DNA of 43,495 nucleotides from NCBI GenBank assembly GCA_002261195.1, contig MVBO01000128.1, positions 1-43,495 of the forward strand. The letters run 5' to 3'. Within the stretch, counting starts at the first letter, position 1, and each line of letters opens with the position of its first letter. The DNA comes from Bifiguratus adelaidae (lineage: Eukaryota; Mucoromycota; Endogonomycetes; Endogonales). Made by a program: the position numbers and the translations under genes. The notes beneath the pieces were generated by a model. That model searched no databases. It worked only from the letters and a program-made list of their open reading frames with translations, and had not been told where the DNA came from. This document shows, one piece after another, positions 1 through 11,534 of the stretch.

Positions 1-31
<31 letters not shown>
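1..31. repeat. (GA)n dinucleotide microsatellite
   Basis: The window opens inside an uninterrupted GA dinucleotide tract of at least 31 bases. Its left end is not visible, so the full length is unknown. Confidence 0.97.
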
Positions 32-33
<2 letters not shown>

Positions 34-765
34 TATGGGGGTCCCCCAAGGGATGGTTGCATAGGATGCTGACGTCGACAAATTCTTCGGTGTGACGCCA
101 ATTTGAGAGGGCTTGAACAAGGAGAAAACGTGCGAGTTTCAAGGGATTGAGTAGAGAAGGTGAAGAGTATTGGGAGGGTGCGGGGTATCAAAAGGGAGAG
201 GGTAGAGTTGAAGGATCGGTGTGAAGAGAGATGGGTATATCGACAGAGATAAATGTTGATTGCGCAATACATTGGCTAGTTGGAACAAGGGAAAGGAACC
301 ATGCAAGCATCCATGGAATCATTCCAATAGATTCCTTCATGTAGTGTTTCGTGCCCTCAGTTCCATCCTTGTCGCTTATCCTTGCACTTAGCAGCATACC
401 CGCGTTATCATCGTCATCCCACGCTGTCTATAGACACAGTCACACTGGCTATTTGGTGCTCCGCTTGGCCTACGTAGGCTATTTCGGCTACGCTTGGGTC
501 GTTTGACGGATTAAGAGGGATAGACGGGGAATATACACTGCTGGTTCACTGACCTAGGAGCGCCACCTATAGATCCGGAGAGGCTTGATTAAGGTGATGA
601 CGCGGACAAAGAGTGCATCCATTCTGTTCTATTAACAGACTAGTTTCTCCGCGACAGTCGCTTTTCGTTGGAAACGGTTAAAGAGGTCCCGAAAGGTTTC
701 AACGTCACTTGCTTTGACGTGAACCTTTTTCGTCCAGAGGCATACAGCGCTACAGTTGTACTGAC
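32..765. other. Intergenic left edge, no supported gene
   Basis: No reading frame here has recognisable family features. Positions 130-330 are rich in GA on the plus strand (CT on the minus), as in fungal promoters, so a minus-strand gene promoter near the edge is possible. A short minus-strand open frame ending at 632 is discussed among the rejected items. The right part presumably holds the UFD2 promoter and 5' leader. Confidence 0.5.
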
Positions 766-955
766 ATGACATCTTCGTCACCGTCAAACCAGACGAGCAA
801 CATATCCAAAGGCACAATACAGGTACGCGTCTGCGCAGCGTTGCGGTGGCCACAAGTTGAGCCCTGCAACGTTGTGCCTTGCTTCGTTTTCATCGTTGCA
901 TGAACAACTAAGAAAAAGGCAATTGCAGGCAGAGAGCAAACCCGCAACATTCGAT

Positions 956-3900
956 ATGCAGACAGATCAGAAGCCGTCCGCGCCGCGATCTCTCGAGCAG
1001 TGGCAGACCGATGCATACTTTCGGATCTTGGGTGTTACCCTAGACGTAAGTTAAATGTCAATGCGTTGCTGACAGTTCAATCTTATATTTGCGGAATGGC
1101 ATAGGCAAATAATACAGTGAAGGGAGGACAGAAGTTATTGTATCTTAGTGGACTAGCCGAGGAACTCCGAGATGAAGGCGAAAAAGGTTAAGTTGCATAA
1201 AAACTATGCTCACCTTTCTCATTATGTTTGCTGCAGAACCCTTTCTCGTCACAGCCCACAACCTCGACCGCCTACTTGTTGCCCGACTGACGATGGAATC
1301 GGCTGATCCTTCTATGGCATCTAGTTATCCAGCGGCGATGCTTAACGCTACGGTATTTGATTATCTACTCACTTGCTGGCGCAAGGCAAGCGATGTCCGC
1401 AAAAACTTGATCAGCCGCGGCAAGGTAGGTGCATTAGCGATAAATTGGCCGAATGCTCTACTCACACCTCTTTACCTCGTAGGGTGATCCGACTGCGACG
1501 AATGAGCGTGTCCACGCCGTGGATGCACTCCGCAGTTTGCTCGTATCGTACGCTGGTTTGATCTTGCAAATGCCAGACATGTTTCCGCAGCTCGAAACGG
1601 ACCCCGTTACTCAGAAGCCAAGAGCTATAGGCTCAGATCAGCTCGCTTCACGGTTACTGAATGATCCAGATCTTCCTGAAGGTCTCCCCGATGAGTTCAC
1701 TCTGGAGCTCATCAGTCGATTCACTGGCGATGGGCTAGAATCGATCTTTGGCCCACCTTTGCAAGCAATTGCGGATCGCATGAAGCAAGAGACTATCATA
1801 ACTGATTTTCGCACTCCGTTACGAGCACTTACACGACTAGTTGAAATCAAGCCATTCGCCGCCATGCTACATACTCTGCCGAATTGGGATCCTACGCCAC
1901 CACCTCCAGTTCGCGTGAATCCAATGCAGACACAACCACCAGCGGAAGCACCTCAGCTGGAAGTTATAAGCTTGTTGGGTCCTTTCTTTCGTATCTCGGC
2001 TTTCCCTGATGATGTGCCTCAAGTCGCAGAAACATTTTTTTCACATCCCGACCAAAGATCTCGATCCGATATCGAGAGCGCAGTCGCATCGATCAGAGGC
2101 ACGGTGGGGCAACTCAATACCACTTACCTGGCCATATTCAACAGCATTGTGAGAGCTTCTCCTGAGGCGCGACAGGGCGTGCTGAATTATATGGCGCATT
2201 TTGCACGTGCTAACGACAAACGTGCGCAGATGCAAGTCGATCGAGCATTAATCTCTGGTGACGGGATAATGTGGGGTCTTGCAGAAGCTGGGCGTGGTCT
2301 GTGCGAGCCGTTCATAGATGTTCGTGGCAGTAAGGTATGATGACGCAGATATGCAGAGTCGCCGCGGATGGTCAGCTAAATATGCGATGCAGATTGACAA
2401 GATTGATACCAACTACTTCCGCTCAACGGATAGACTGAACTTCAAGGCTGATACCAAGATAAATGCTACTCAAGAGGAATCGGACGCATACTACGGCTCT
2501 GTGACCCGCACGGAGGGTTCAGCTGCCAAACGTACGTTCAGAATTCATGTCCTTCACCAAGTCTGGCTTACCTTATTTGCCCTTTAGCTGCTTCCTTTAT
2601 TACCGAAATCTTTTACCTAACGCTTACTCTCATGCATCTCGGACCCATACGCTCCTATGTCAACCATAACGAATTCGTGAGGAGGCTGAAAGAAGTTTTG
2701 GGTCAAGTTAACCGAATACGGGAGGATCAATCGCGTTGGGCCGGGGTAAGTTGTGCGATACCCGCTAACGTCCCATTGGCTAACATATTCTCGCCATAAT
2801 AGACACCTCAAGGTCCTCTGAATGAGCTAATTCTCAAACGTGCCTCCGATTCGCTTAGCAAAATGCAAGCGCACAAGTTGGCATATGATGCGCATCTGCT
2901 TGATCCCATTACCCTGTCTAACCACATGCGCTTCTATAATTTTGTCATGAGCTGGGTGATTCGCTTGGCCGACCCAAAACATAACCATCCCTGGACAACC
3001 GTCCAATTGCCTCTCCCTGATGAGATTCCTGAGGTATTCCGTATGCTGCCGGAATGGGTCATGGAAGACGTGCTCGAGTTCTTTATTTTTGTTGGCAGAT
3101 TTGGCTATGAGGCGCACGTCCTGGCGAGCAACTCCACGGATGAGCTCGTTACCTTCATTGTCACCTTTCTTCGATCCTCCAAATACATCAAGAATCCCTA
3201 CTTGAAAGCCAAACTTGTTGAGGTAGGTTGATGAGAGCAGTATTGCAGCATTATAGCTGGTCACGCCATGATCTCACGCATATCACGTAGATATTGTTCT
3301 TCTTTACCTTCCCAATGTATCAAGGCGTCCCCGGTGATTTGGATGCGACACTCAACTCGAATCCTGTCGCATTGGAACATCTCGTCCCGGCAATCATGGC
3401 CTTTTACGTGGATGTTGAGCAGACCGGTGTGTCGTCCCAATTTTACGACAAATTCAACATTCGCTACAATATCTCGCAGGTGATGAAGACTATCTGGAAT
3501 CATCCAACACATCGTGCCAAATTGCGAGAGGAGTCCCAAAACACGGACCGCTTCACGCGATTTGTCAATATGTTGATGAGTGATGTGACCTACTTGCTTG
3601 ATGAGAGTTTGAGCAAGCTCGCCGATATTCACCGCATTCAGGTTGAAATGGGCAACGCGGCTACGTGGGAAGCGAAAACGCCGGTAAGTCCAGGCGTGCA
3701 TGCCGTATGCATGGCATTCTCAAAGATGGCTCTTATAGCAACAACGACAAGAGATTGAAGGAAATTTGCGCTCCCTTGAGCGACAAGCCACGTCTTACGT
3801 TGCGTTAGGCAACGAGACGGTGCACATGCTGAAATACATGACGGCTGAGGTTGTAGATCCCTTCATGTCGCCTGAAATTGTGGATCGTCTCGCAGCCATG

Positions 3901-4543
3901 TTGGATTACAACCTGGCCCAACTCGTAGGTCCGAAATGTACAGAGCTCAAGGTATCCAAGCCGGAAAAATATCATTTCCAACCTCGCGTTCTTCTCTCGG
4001 AGCTTATTGACATTTACCTGAACCTGTCCGAACGCAAGGAGTTTGTGCTGGCGGTTTCACGTGATGGGCGATCGTACAACAAAGCCTACTTTAGCAAGGC
4101 AGCCAACATCATGCTCAGGTTTAGCCTGAAAGGTCAGGACGAGGTTGTCAGTCTCGGTCGATTTGTTGATCGAGTGGAAGAGGCGGTCAAGAGCGGCGCA
4201 GAAGAAGAGGAAGAACTTGGAGATGTCCCTGATGAATTCTTAGGCAAGTAACTGCACCAACACCCAAAAGCAAGCCTGACCTTTCCTTTAGATCCCATCT
4301 TTTTTACCCTCATGGAAGATCCTGTACTACTACCGACGTCTCACACCATTGTCGACCGAAGCACAATCCGTGCACATCTCCTGGGCGATACTCGAGATCC
4401 TTTTAATCGTGCTCCTCTGACCATGGAAATGGTTGTGCCAGGTAAGTATCTTGTGCTAACCTGATCCAACCGCTCACCCGATGTCAGATGATGCCTTGAA
4501 GCAGCGCATCCAAGATTGGCGATCGGCTGCCCGACAAAAGTAA
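956..4543 (+). CDS. UFD2: Ubiquitin conjugation factor E4 (UFD2/UBE4B family, U-box)
   Basis: E4 ligase that lengthens ubiquitin chains on substrates handled by Cdc48/p97. Eleven exons can be chained in phase: 956-1045, 1105-1186, 1237-1424, 1483-2334, 2393-2531, 2588-2745, 2803-3222, 3291-3683, 3739-4243, 4292-4441, 4488-4543, giving about 1010 residues, normal for the family. Seen: the Ufd2 core with CEPF-D-KI-KID, KAQMQ-DR, NPYL-AKLVE and [16 protein letters not shown]-like blocks, and a C-terminal U-box with [19 protein letters not shown] and DPFNRAPLT. Intron 9 (4244-4291) has a GC donor. The N-terminus is uncertain. The ATG at 956 gives a start just before the conserved SLEQW segment, but an in-phase upstream exon 766-822 spliced to 929 is possible and would add a short Ser-rich stretch. 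Confidence 0.93.
4244..4291 (+). other. GC-AG intron in UFD2
   Basis: The junction between the helical core and the U-box needs the donor GCAAGT, since no GT lies in the right phase. Splicing 4243 to 4292 rebuilds the conserved DEF-L-DP sequence at the start of the U-box. The acceptor is CTTTCCTTTAG. Confidence 0.8.
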
Positions 4544-4822
4544 TACATTCATGTGTGTAACAATAGATCCAAATATAGCAATCACCTTTGAGGTATGCAT
4601 GGGTTAAGAAGAGTAGACCTTGAGCTGTTGCTCAACCATCCCCTTCATCACCTGTGCCTTGCTTGTCCTTCACTTTCACCTCACCCTTCCTCACACTACC
4701 CATTGGGCTAACGTGTCATCTTTAGAATAGCTTCATGAAAACTGCAAAAATTCCAACGTTTGCCTTTTCTATCAGAATTCCAGCCACCTGTACCTTCTTG
4801 CTCTCTTTCTCATCTACTCATC

Positions 4823-6119
4823 ATGGCCGAAGCAGTTCTCGCACCTGTCAAGGGTATTGTCAGCGCATTTAGCGAAATGTCTATTGCTGACTACAGAAAG
4901 AGAAAGATTGCTCTTATCACAGGTATGAGATGTCATCAGGGGTAGCGCGTCTGATCTGCTGCCCTGGAGGTCAGATGAACAAAACACTGACTTGTTCTTC
5001 TTTGCCTAGGTGTCACTGGTCAAGATGGATCCTACTTGACTGAATTTCTGCTGGCCAAGGGATATGAGGTTCACGGTGTTATTCGCCGGTCGTCTTCCTT
5101 CAACACTGGACGTATTGAGCATATTTACAAGGATCGTCACGAGTCGAGTAAGTACAACATACATTCATGGACAGGGATGCTGTCCTTTTGGCGCGGGTGC
5201 TGAATCGTTTGTTTTCCGTTTACCAGACGTCAAGTTCTTCCTTCATCACGGTGATTTGACCGACTCTACCTGTTTGGTCCACATCATCTCTCAGGTACAA
5301 CCCACCGAGGTGTATAACCTAGGTGCTCAGTCTCATGTCAAGGTTTCTTTTGACATGTCCGAGTACACTGGTGATGTCGATGCCCTTGGTACCCTCCGTC
5401 TTCTTGATGCCATCCGTACGTGCGGTTTGACCGATCGGGTGCGTTTCTACCAAGCTTCCACTTCCGAACTTTACGGTAAGGTCGTCGAGACTCCCCAAAA
5501 GGAGACCACGCCTTTCTATCCTCGCTCTCCTTATGGTGTTGCGAAGCTTTACGGCTACTGGATCGTGGTCAACTACCGTGAGTCCTACAACATGTACGCT
5601 TGCAACGGTATCTTGTTCAATCACGAATCTCCCCGTCGTGGACGTACATTTGTCACCCGCAAGATTTCCCGTGCAGTCGCTGATATCCATTTGGGTCGTC
5701 AAGAATGCCTTTACCTCGGTAACCTTGATGCCAAGCGTGACTGGGGTCATGCCCGCGATTACATTGAAGGCATGTGGCTGATGCTACAACAGGAGAAGCC
5801 CGAAGACTTTGTCCTCGCTACCGGTGAAACTCACACTGTCCGTTCTTTTGTCGAGAAGGCCTTTGCCGTGACTGGACGCAAGATTGTCTGGGAAGGTGAG
5901 GGTGTGAACGAAGTTGGCAAGGATGCCGAGAGTGGCAAGATCAGAGTCCGCGTTGACCCTCAATACTTCCGTCCCGCTGAAGTTGAATTGCTGCTGGGTG
6001 ATCCGGCCAAGGCCAACAAGCTTCTTGGCTGGAAGCGAAAGGTGACCTACGATGAACTCGTGACCGAGATGGTGGTTGCCGATATTGAAGGTTCCTTGAA
6101 GAATGACACGTACAACTAG
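4823..6119 (+). CDS. gmd: GDP-mannose 4,6-dehydratase
   Basis: Converts GDP-D-mannose to GDP-4-keto-6-deoxymannose, the first step to GDP-L-fucose, using bound NADP(H) in the cytosol. Three exons, 4823-4922, 5010-5147 and 5227-6119, give 376 residues, close to the family's 345-375. Seen: Rossmann motif [11 protein letters not shown] near residue 34, the [13 protein letters not shown] nucleotide-binding segment, the STSELYGK active-site segment, the SPYGVAK segment with catalytic Tyr/Lys, and the NHESPRRG and RDWGHARDY substrate motifs, all intact. The ATG at 4823 is preferred; an internal ATG (MSIADY) 18 codons in would still precede the Rossmann fold. No GDP-fucose synthase partner lies in the window. 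The gene is uncommon in Dikarya but known in basal fungi, so it helps place the organism. Confidence 0.97.
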
Positions 6120-6279
6120 GCGTACACGACCTTGTCAAAGTCTGACCTCTTTATACAATGCATCTCTCCACCTCACAAATCTTGTTATCCCCACCGCTCG
6201 CTAGATTGTCCATTGTCTTATATATTGATTGAGATTTGAACAAAGGAACAGAAAGTTATTAGATCCACACACATTCTCT

Positions 6280-7286
6280 CTACAAATGAGATGTTCTTCC
6301 CTGACCCATCCAACGTTCTATAGCCTTGACCGCCTCGTCAATCATGGGTTGCTTGACCTCATGGCCCACACCGTCATACACCACCACCCGCAAATACCCG
6401 TCATCATCGCCGTGCTCACTCATGCCTGCTTGACGCAATGCTTCAATGAACGCTTCGTTGCAACTCCAGGGCACCAGGGTATCCGCTCCACCGCTCAGGA
6501 CGCACAGTTGCTTGCCTACAAAGCGAGACACATGCGTCGATGCCTGACGCTCAGTCACCATGTGCAGAAAATGAGGTGGCAGGTAATAATCGCGGCCCTG
6601 ATTTGCATTAGGTGGAGCAGTCGCGAATCGGGAAGTAATAAGGCTGGTATAGGAGGCAGCAGCAATGATAGGGATCGCCAGACTTAGACGAGCGTCTATA
6701 GGGATGCAAGCGTAAATGCTTGCGTCATGAAGCATCCATCGTTACGTACCCCGGATCATGGCGAGATAGGTGGAATGACCGCCCAAGGAAATGCCGCAGA
6801 CACCCCATCTTACCACCGGATTACGATCAAAGTTGGGAAAAAGGTAGCCTGGCACGACATCGATCAAATGACTCACATCCGCTGCGGTGCTGTACCTGGA
6901 CAAGACCAACGTCAATACGATCCAAGAGCACGACCCCGCGTAGACTTACTGAGTCGCCCACATGTCCAGTCCATGCGTATCATTGCCTTCAGCCCACGTT
7001 AAGTTGTACTTTTTGTCCAAAAGGCGAGAACCATGGTTGGGATGATCAAAAGCAATCAAGACAAGATACTCTGAAGACGGAGCCTTGGTCTTGGTCAATG
7101 CGGTACAGAAAGGTTCGAGGCCCTGAGCGCTCCCTGAAGACCCATCAGAGTCGGCACCTTTTGGCTTTTTTACATACCCATTCTACCATGCATGATAAAA
7201 ACGACCGATACCTTGGCGTTCCTGTCCGTTGCCGCCGCATCGGCACCATACACGACGCATTGTAGACCACCCAGGACCTTTTCCAT
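6280..7286 (-). CDS. Alpha/beta hydrolase family protein
   Basis: Serine hydrolase of unknown substrate. Four exons on the minus strand, 7286-7178, 7133-6950, 6895-6750 and 6695-6280, chain in phase to 284 residues. Seen: an HGRMG-type oxyanion-hole strand near residue 33, FDHPNHGSR, nucleophile elbow GISLGGHS, acid residue in SGGADTLVP and the catalytic histidine in DGVGHEV near the C-terminus. No signal peptide is visible. An in-frame stop lies a short way upstream of the first ATG, which supports the chosen start. It is head to head with the short-chain dehydrogenase at 7461, 174 bases away. It could be an esterase, a dienelactone-hydrolase-like enzyme or a peptidase-like member; the sequence does not decide. 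Confidence 0.85.
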
Positions 7287-7460
7287 GGAGATGTGCGAAA
7301 GAAGGGCGAATAGCGCTTCAATTTCCAAAATAGGAGATTAGTGGGGTGGGCCGAAGGTTAGGTTCCCACTCGGAACACTCCCGCGTTCTGTCTCCTTCTC
7401 TCTCTCGCTTACACTCTTTGACTCTCCTACTCTACTCTGGTGTTCTCATTGTATGTTAGT
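7287..7460. promoter_or_regulatory. Bidirectional promoter, hydrolase/SDR pair
   Basis: A 174-base spacer separates the two divergent start codons. The half next to the dehydrogenase (about 7380-7440) is a strong CT tract on the plus strand, typical of fungal core promoters and transcription start regions. No clear TATA box was seen. Confidence 0.55.
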
Positions 7461-8381
7461 ATGGCAACAGCGCCTCAAGGTATATTGGCTCAATTTGACT
7501 TGCGGGGAAAGACCGCCGTGGGTAAGTCGGGTGCCTCTCTCTCACTCACACGGGTTCGGCGTTCATCTATAACGTAGTGACCGGCGGCGCACGAGGTCTC
7601 GGCTTCGAAATGATGAAGACATGTGCTGAGCTTGGGGCGAATTGTGCTTGGTAAGTTTGGTCGCTTTGGTCCAAACAGGGGCAGAGACGCTGACGAGTGG
7701 AATAGCGTTGATTTGTTGGCGAGCGTGGGGCAAGGGTCTTGTCAACTGCTGGCGTCTACCTATGGCATCAAGGCGACCTCTTGGGGATGCGACGTGACAA
7801 GCGACGTTCAGGTGGCTGAGGTGTTTGGCAAGATCATGGCCGAACATGGGTCTATTGATATCCTCATCACCTCGGCCGGTATCTGTCATAACGTGCCGGC
7901 AGTGGAATACCCTGTCAAGAACTTTAACCGCGTCATGGACATCAACATTACCGGATCATTCCTATGTGCTCAAGCTGCTGCCAAGTACATGATTGAAGCT
8001 GGCAAAGGTGGCAGCATCGTGTTCGTAGCGTCGATGTCGGCTCATATCGTCAATCATCCCCAACCTCAAGCGGCTTACAACGCCTCCAAGGCAGGTGTTA
8101 TTCAACTCGGCAAATCGTTGGCTTGCGAATGGGCTCAATACAAGATTCGTGTCAATTCCATCAGTCCTGGATATATGGAGACAGATCTCACCAAGGATAT
8201 TCTAGAAAAGGCGGGTGAGGAAGGCAGAAAGTTGAGGGCCACCTGGGAAGGATCGGCGCCGATGAAGCGAATGGGTCAACCGGCCGAATTGGGCGGCGTC
8301 ATTGCGTTCTTGGCCAGCAATGCTAGCTCATTTGTTACTGGTACAGACATTTTGGTAGATGGTGGTTATACGGCCTTGTGA
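7461..8381 (+). CDS. Short-chain dehydrogenase/reductase (classical SDR)
   Basis: NAD(P)-dependent oxidoreductase, likely acting on a sugar, polyol or ketone. Three exons, 7461-7521, 7578-7650 and 7706-8381, give 269 residues. Seen: cofactor motif TGGARGLG, DVTS acid pair, TSAG in place of the usual NAG strand motif, the N of MDINITG, catalytic Ser in ASMS, YNASK with catalytic Tyr and Lys, and the SPGYMETDL and VDGGYTAL C-terminal motifs. The pattern resembles the fungal sorbose reductase, mannitol and arabinitol dehydrogenase group (SOU2-like), but the substrate is inference. The stop is TGA. It shares a short promoter with the divergent hydrolase, so joint regulation is plausible. Confidence 0.93.
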
Positions 8382-8484
8382 TTTCAGATCTGTACATCCA
8401 TCCTTCCCTGTGACCCAATATATTGTGCATAATGTACATTGAGATGCAGTAGTGTACAACGCGTCATGATGTGAGTAGATGGAC

Positions 8485-10213
8485 TCAATGTGAGAGAGAC
8501 AATGGTTCCTGGATGGATGGTTCGTCTTCCATGACGCCATCGGTGAAATAACTATCCAAGACATGACTGGCCAATCTATAAATGTCCGGATTGTCGTGCA
8601 TTTGCAGGTCGCTGATCAAGTCCATGCCGCCGTTCTCTTCGACATAGTACGCATAGATATTGTAAGGAGCATTTGTGCGTTCTTGGACTGTTTTGCCCGC
8701 TCGCAGGATGCGACTGAGCGCCTCCAGAGAGCGAGCGACCATCTTGTTGTTTTTAGATGTCAAACAGTCACAAAGCGATGGAATGCATCCCTCTGCGACC
8801 AAGTAGTGCACTTGTTCTGGCCGCGTTTCGTAGGCGCTCGTGGCATTAGAAATGGCCCAACAGGCTTCAAGTCGTATCTTGGCATCGGCTTCGGTTCGGA
8901 GGAGATGGATGAGGGTTGGGAATATGGATGCATCGATGATGGTTTGGATTTGTGACGCATTACCAGCCGCGATATTGGATAGGATCCAGCAGACTTCCCG
9001 AACTCGGCGCCTGTCTGGAACCGTCAACATTTGTTTAAGGTACGCGAGTACCCCACTGTTGATCAACATTTGCGTTTGATTGTCGTTGCCAGAAGCAATA
9101 TTGCCCACGACTTTAAGAGCCGTGTCGCGCACACACGTGGACTGATGATCCAATAATTCGGTAATACGACGACAAACTCCGGCCTTGACGACTTGTTGTA
9201 TATGCGTCTCGTCTCCAGACGAGATATCCACCAGGCACTGGCATGCATTTACCAGAATGTCTTCTTCCAGAGAGTAGATCAACTTTGCAAGAATAGGAAT
9301 AGCGGGGGAAATCTGAGGGAAAAATAGAAGCCAATTAGCCTTACCGCTTATTTGGCCGCATTCAAGTTCGTACCTGAAGCCATTTCGGACGCGGTATGTC
9401 CTTTCCGCATAAGTTCGACAAAGCCCACGTAGCATTCATGACCATGGATACGGACGTGTATTGTTGTAGTATGGCCAAGATGGGTGACATTGCTCCGCAG
9501 TCGAGCACGTAATCTCGTGCTTTCTCACTGTCGCCTGCAATGTTGCCCAGCGCCCAGACGGCCTGTTCTCGAAGATTATCATTGGGGCTATGCAAAAGTT
9601 TGACGAGTTTTGGAACGGCCATGGCATCAATGACAGTTTGCGTTTGCTTGGAGGTTCCAGAAGCGATGTTGCTTAGCGCCCAAGCAGCCTCAAACTGCTG
9701 AAACATGAGATGATACCCTAATGTCCATTCCTTATCGTACCTGAATTAGCTCATTTGGATTGCTCAACAAATTCACGAGTAATGGCACCATGTTGTTCTC
9801 AATGACTTGGTCTATAGGCGGATCTCGTACGCGGGATAGAAAGCGCTGGATCTCACTGACTGCCCAGTGAACCATATCAGGCGATTCACTCGATAACCCT
9901 GTGTACAGCGCGGGGACTTTGGCTGCAAACTAGAAGACGCTATAGTGCTGTTCACTTTTCCGGTCAAATCAATAGACCTTACCTCTGCGTCAAATCCCTC
10001 CATGGCTACTTCCACATCGGAGTTGTTCTGCGTTGATGCTTCATCCTCCGAGTTAAGACGAATGTTGCGCCGTTTAAACAAGTGTTCTTCGCGCTTTTGC
10101 TTTCGGATTTGAATCTGCTCCACTTCTTTGCGTCTCCTCACATCTTCCCGGTTAAATGAGCGCCGGACCGATTGGGGCAGTCGCAGCTTCTCCCTCGCCC
10201 TCGGTCGCTCCAT
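8485..10213 (-). CDS. SRP1: Importin subunit alpha (karyopherin alpha)
   Basis: Adaptor that binds classical nuclear localisation signals and carries cargo into the nucleus with importin beta. Exons on the minus strand: 10213-9983, 9929-9741, 9697-9374 and 9312-8485, giving 523 residues. Seen: an N-terminal importin-beta-binding domain with basic clusters RRRKEVEQ and [14 protein letters not shown], followed by about ten armadillo repeats with the NLS-binding W..N pairs ([54 protein letters not shown]). The third exon starts at a tandem CAGCAG acceptor, so an isoform with one extra Gln is possible. The spacer to the upstream porin gene on the same strand is only 71 bases. Confidence 0.97.
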
Positions 10214-10284
10214 CGCCTAAGCCGACCAAAGAACAAGACAAAAAAGGCGCAGATTTCCTTTTCAGACAAGACATTGTTCGGTGT

Positions 10285-11456
10285 TCAATTCTCAAAAGTG
10301 AAGGAAAGTCCCATCTTGGGACCAACTTCTCCAATACGAGCAGTATCAATCATGGATCCAAGATTAATCTTCACACCAGGACGAAGTAATTGTGTGAAGC
10401 CGAGAGCAAGAACGCCCAGGTTGTTCACTTTGGCCTTGAGGATGGCGTCGGGGCTCACACGATACTTGGCGCCTACTTCCAGGGCCATTTGATCAGCTTT
10501 GCTGTCATACAACACGCGTCCACCTGCTTCTGTATCCTTGTCCAGACGATGGAAGAACGATACTATCGGGATGAATGAGCTGAGTCGTTGTGAAATTGAG
10601 AATGTGCCTTACCTGAAAAGATGGTCAAGGCCGAGGTCGCGTGCAGGGCTACAGCATAGTCCGGAGTAGAGTACCCGATAGCGCTGTTGTAGCGTGTCAC
10701 CTAAACACGGTTCATCAATGGTGCTCAAGTTCGCCATTTGATTAAGCATCAGAAAGAGCTTACCTGACCGCTGGGCAAGTCGTATCCTACTTCAGCACCT
10801 AGGAGCAAACCTTGATGACCAATAACAGTGTCAACGCTCACATGTGACTAAAACATAACTTGAGTCAACATAACAACACCCGCAAGCCGTCATAAAGGAC
10901 TCTACGTACCTTCAGTAAGTCCACATGGGCCACAGAGTGCAAATTGGGCTGTCTGTAAGTGATGCCAACGGCTGCGTTCTTTAGGCCAGTGGCAGGCGAT
11001 AGCGATGTTGTTAGATCCAACTTTAGGCCTTTGGCAAGGTTATTGTCCAATTCAATCTTGCCAAATAGCTGTCCACGCGTGGTCCACGTCTCAGTAATGC
11101 TCACACCCTTGGAGCGATCGGTATACTTGGTTTCAAGGTCACCATAAATGAAGCCAGACTTTGCGTCTTGACTGCCCCCAAGCTTAAACGTCTAGAGTGC
11201 ATCGTAGCCCGAGTTAGCAACAACCAGGTGAAGCAAGAGGGGCGCACTGGACGCGCTCTAGCTTGCTACAAGTGTTGACGACAACTTACCACACCATTTG
11301 GGGCAGTTGTTTTCACCTCAAGCCTATACAAGCAGTTTGAGCACTCGGCAAGCGCTAAGCTGATCCTCCTCACCTTGTACCACTGGTAGTAAAGTCCTTT
11401 GAGAGCAAGTCTCTGGAAAGCTTGCCAATATCGTTGTACGGGATAGGAATCGCCAT
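10285..11456 (-). CDS. POR1: Mitochondrial outer membrane porin (VDAC)
   Basis: Voltage-dependent anion channel for metabolites such as ADP and ATP across the mitochondrial outer membrane. Six exons on the minus strand: 11456-11374, 11323-11290, 11191-10910, 10847-10764, 10700-10613 and 10562-10285, totalling 282 residues, the usual VDAC size. Seen: the N-terminal PIPYNDIGKLSRDLLSKDF helix, VKTTAPNGV, alternating beta-strand pattern through the body, and the eukaryotic-porin C-terminus with KAKVNNLG, LRPGVKINLG and GLSFTFEN. The second coding exon is only 34 bases. The last acceptor was chosen as CCGATAG, because an earlier AG would put a stop in frame. TGA stop. The TFIP11-like gene upstream ends 78 bases before its start. 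Confidence 0.96.
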
Positions 11457-11534
11457 GCCGACTGGGGAGAAGTGGACTGCTTCGTCTTTAATGCGAGAAA
11501 TCAGTCACGACTATACACGAGATGGAATCCATGC

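Noticed and set aside
632-772. Minus-strand 46-codon frame ending in VHVKASDVETFRDLF-like sequence, faintly like the end of SRP9/SRP14
   Set aside because: No upstream exon with matching phase or family sequence could be found; another frame over the same bases is also open, and it overlaps the likely UFD2 5' region.
766-822. Upstream UFD2 exon (M-T-S-S-S-P...) spliced to 929
   Set aside because: In phase and possible, but there is no conserved content to prove it, so the CDS was started at 956 and the option noted.
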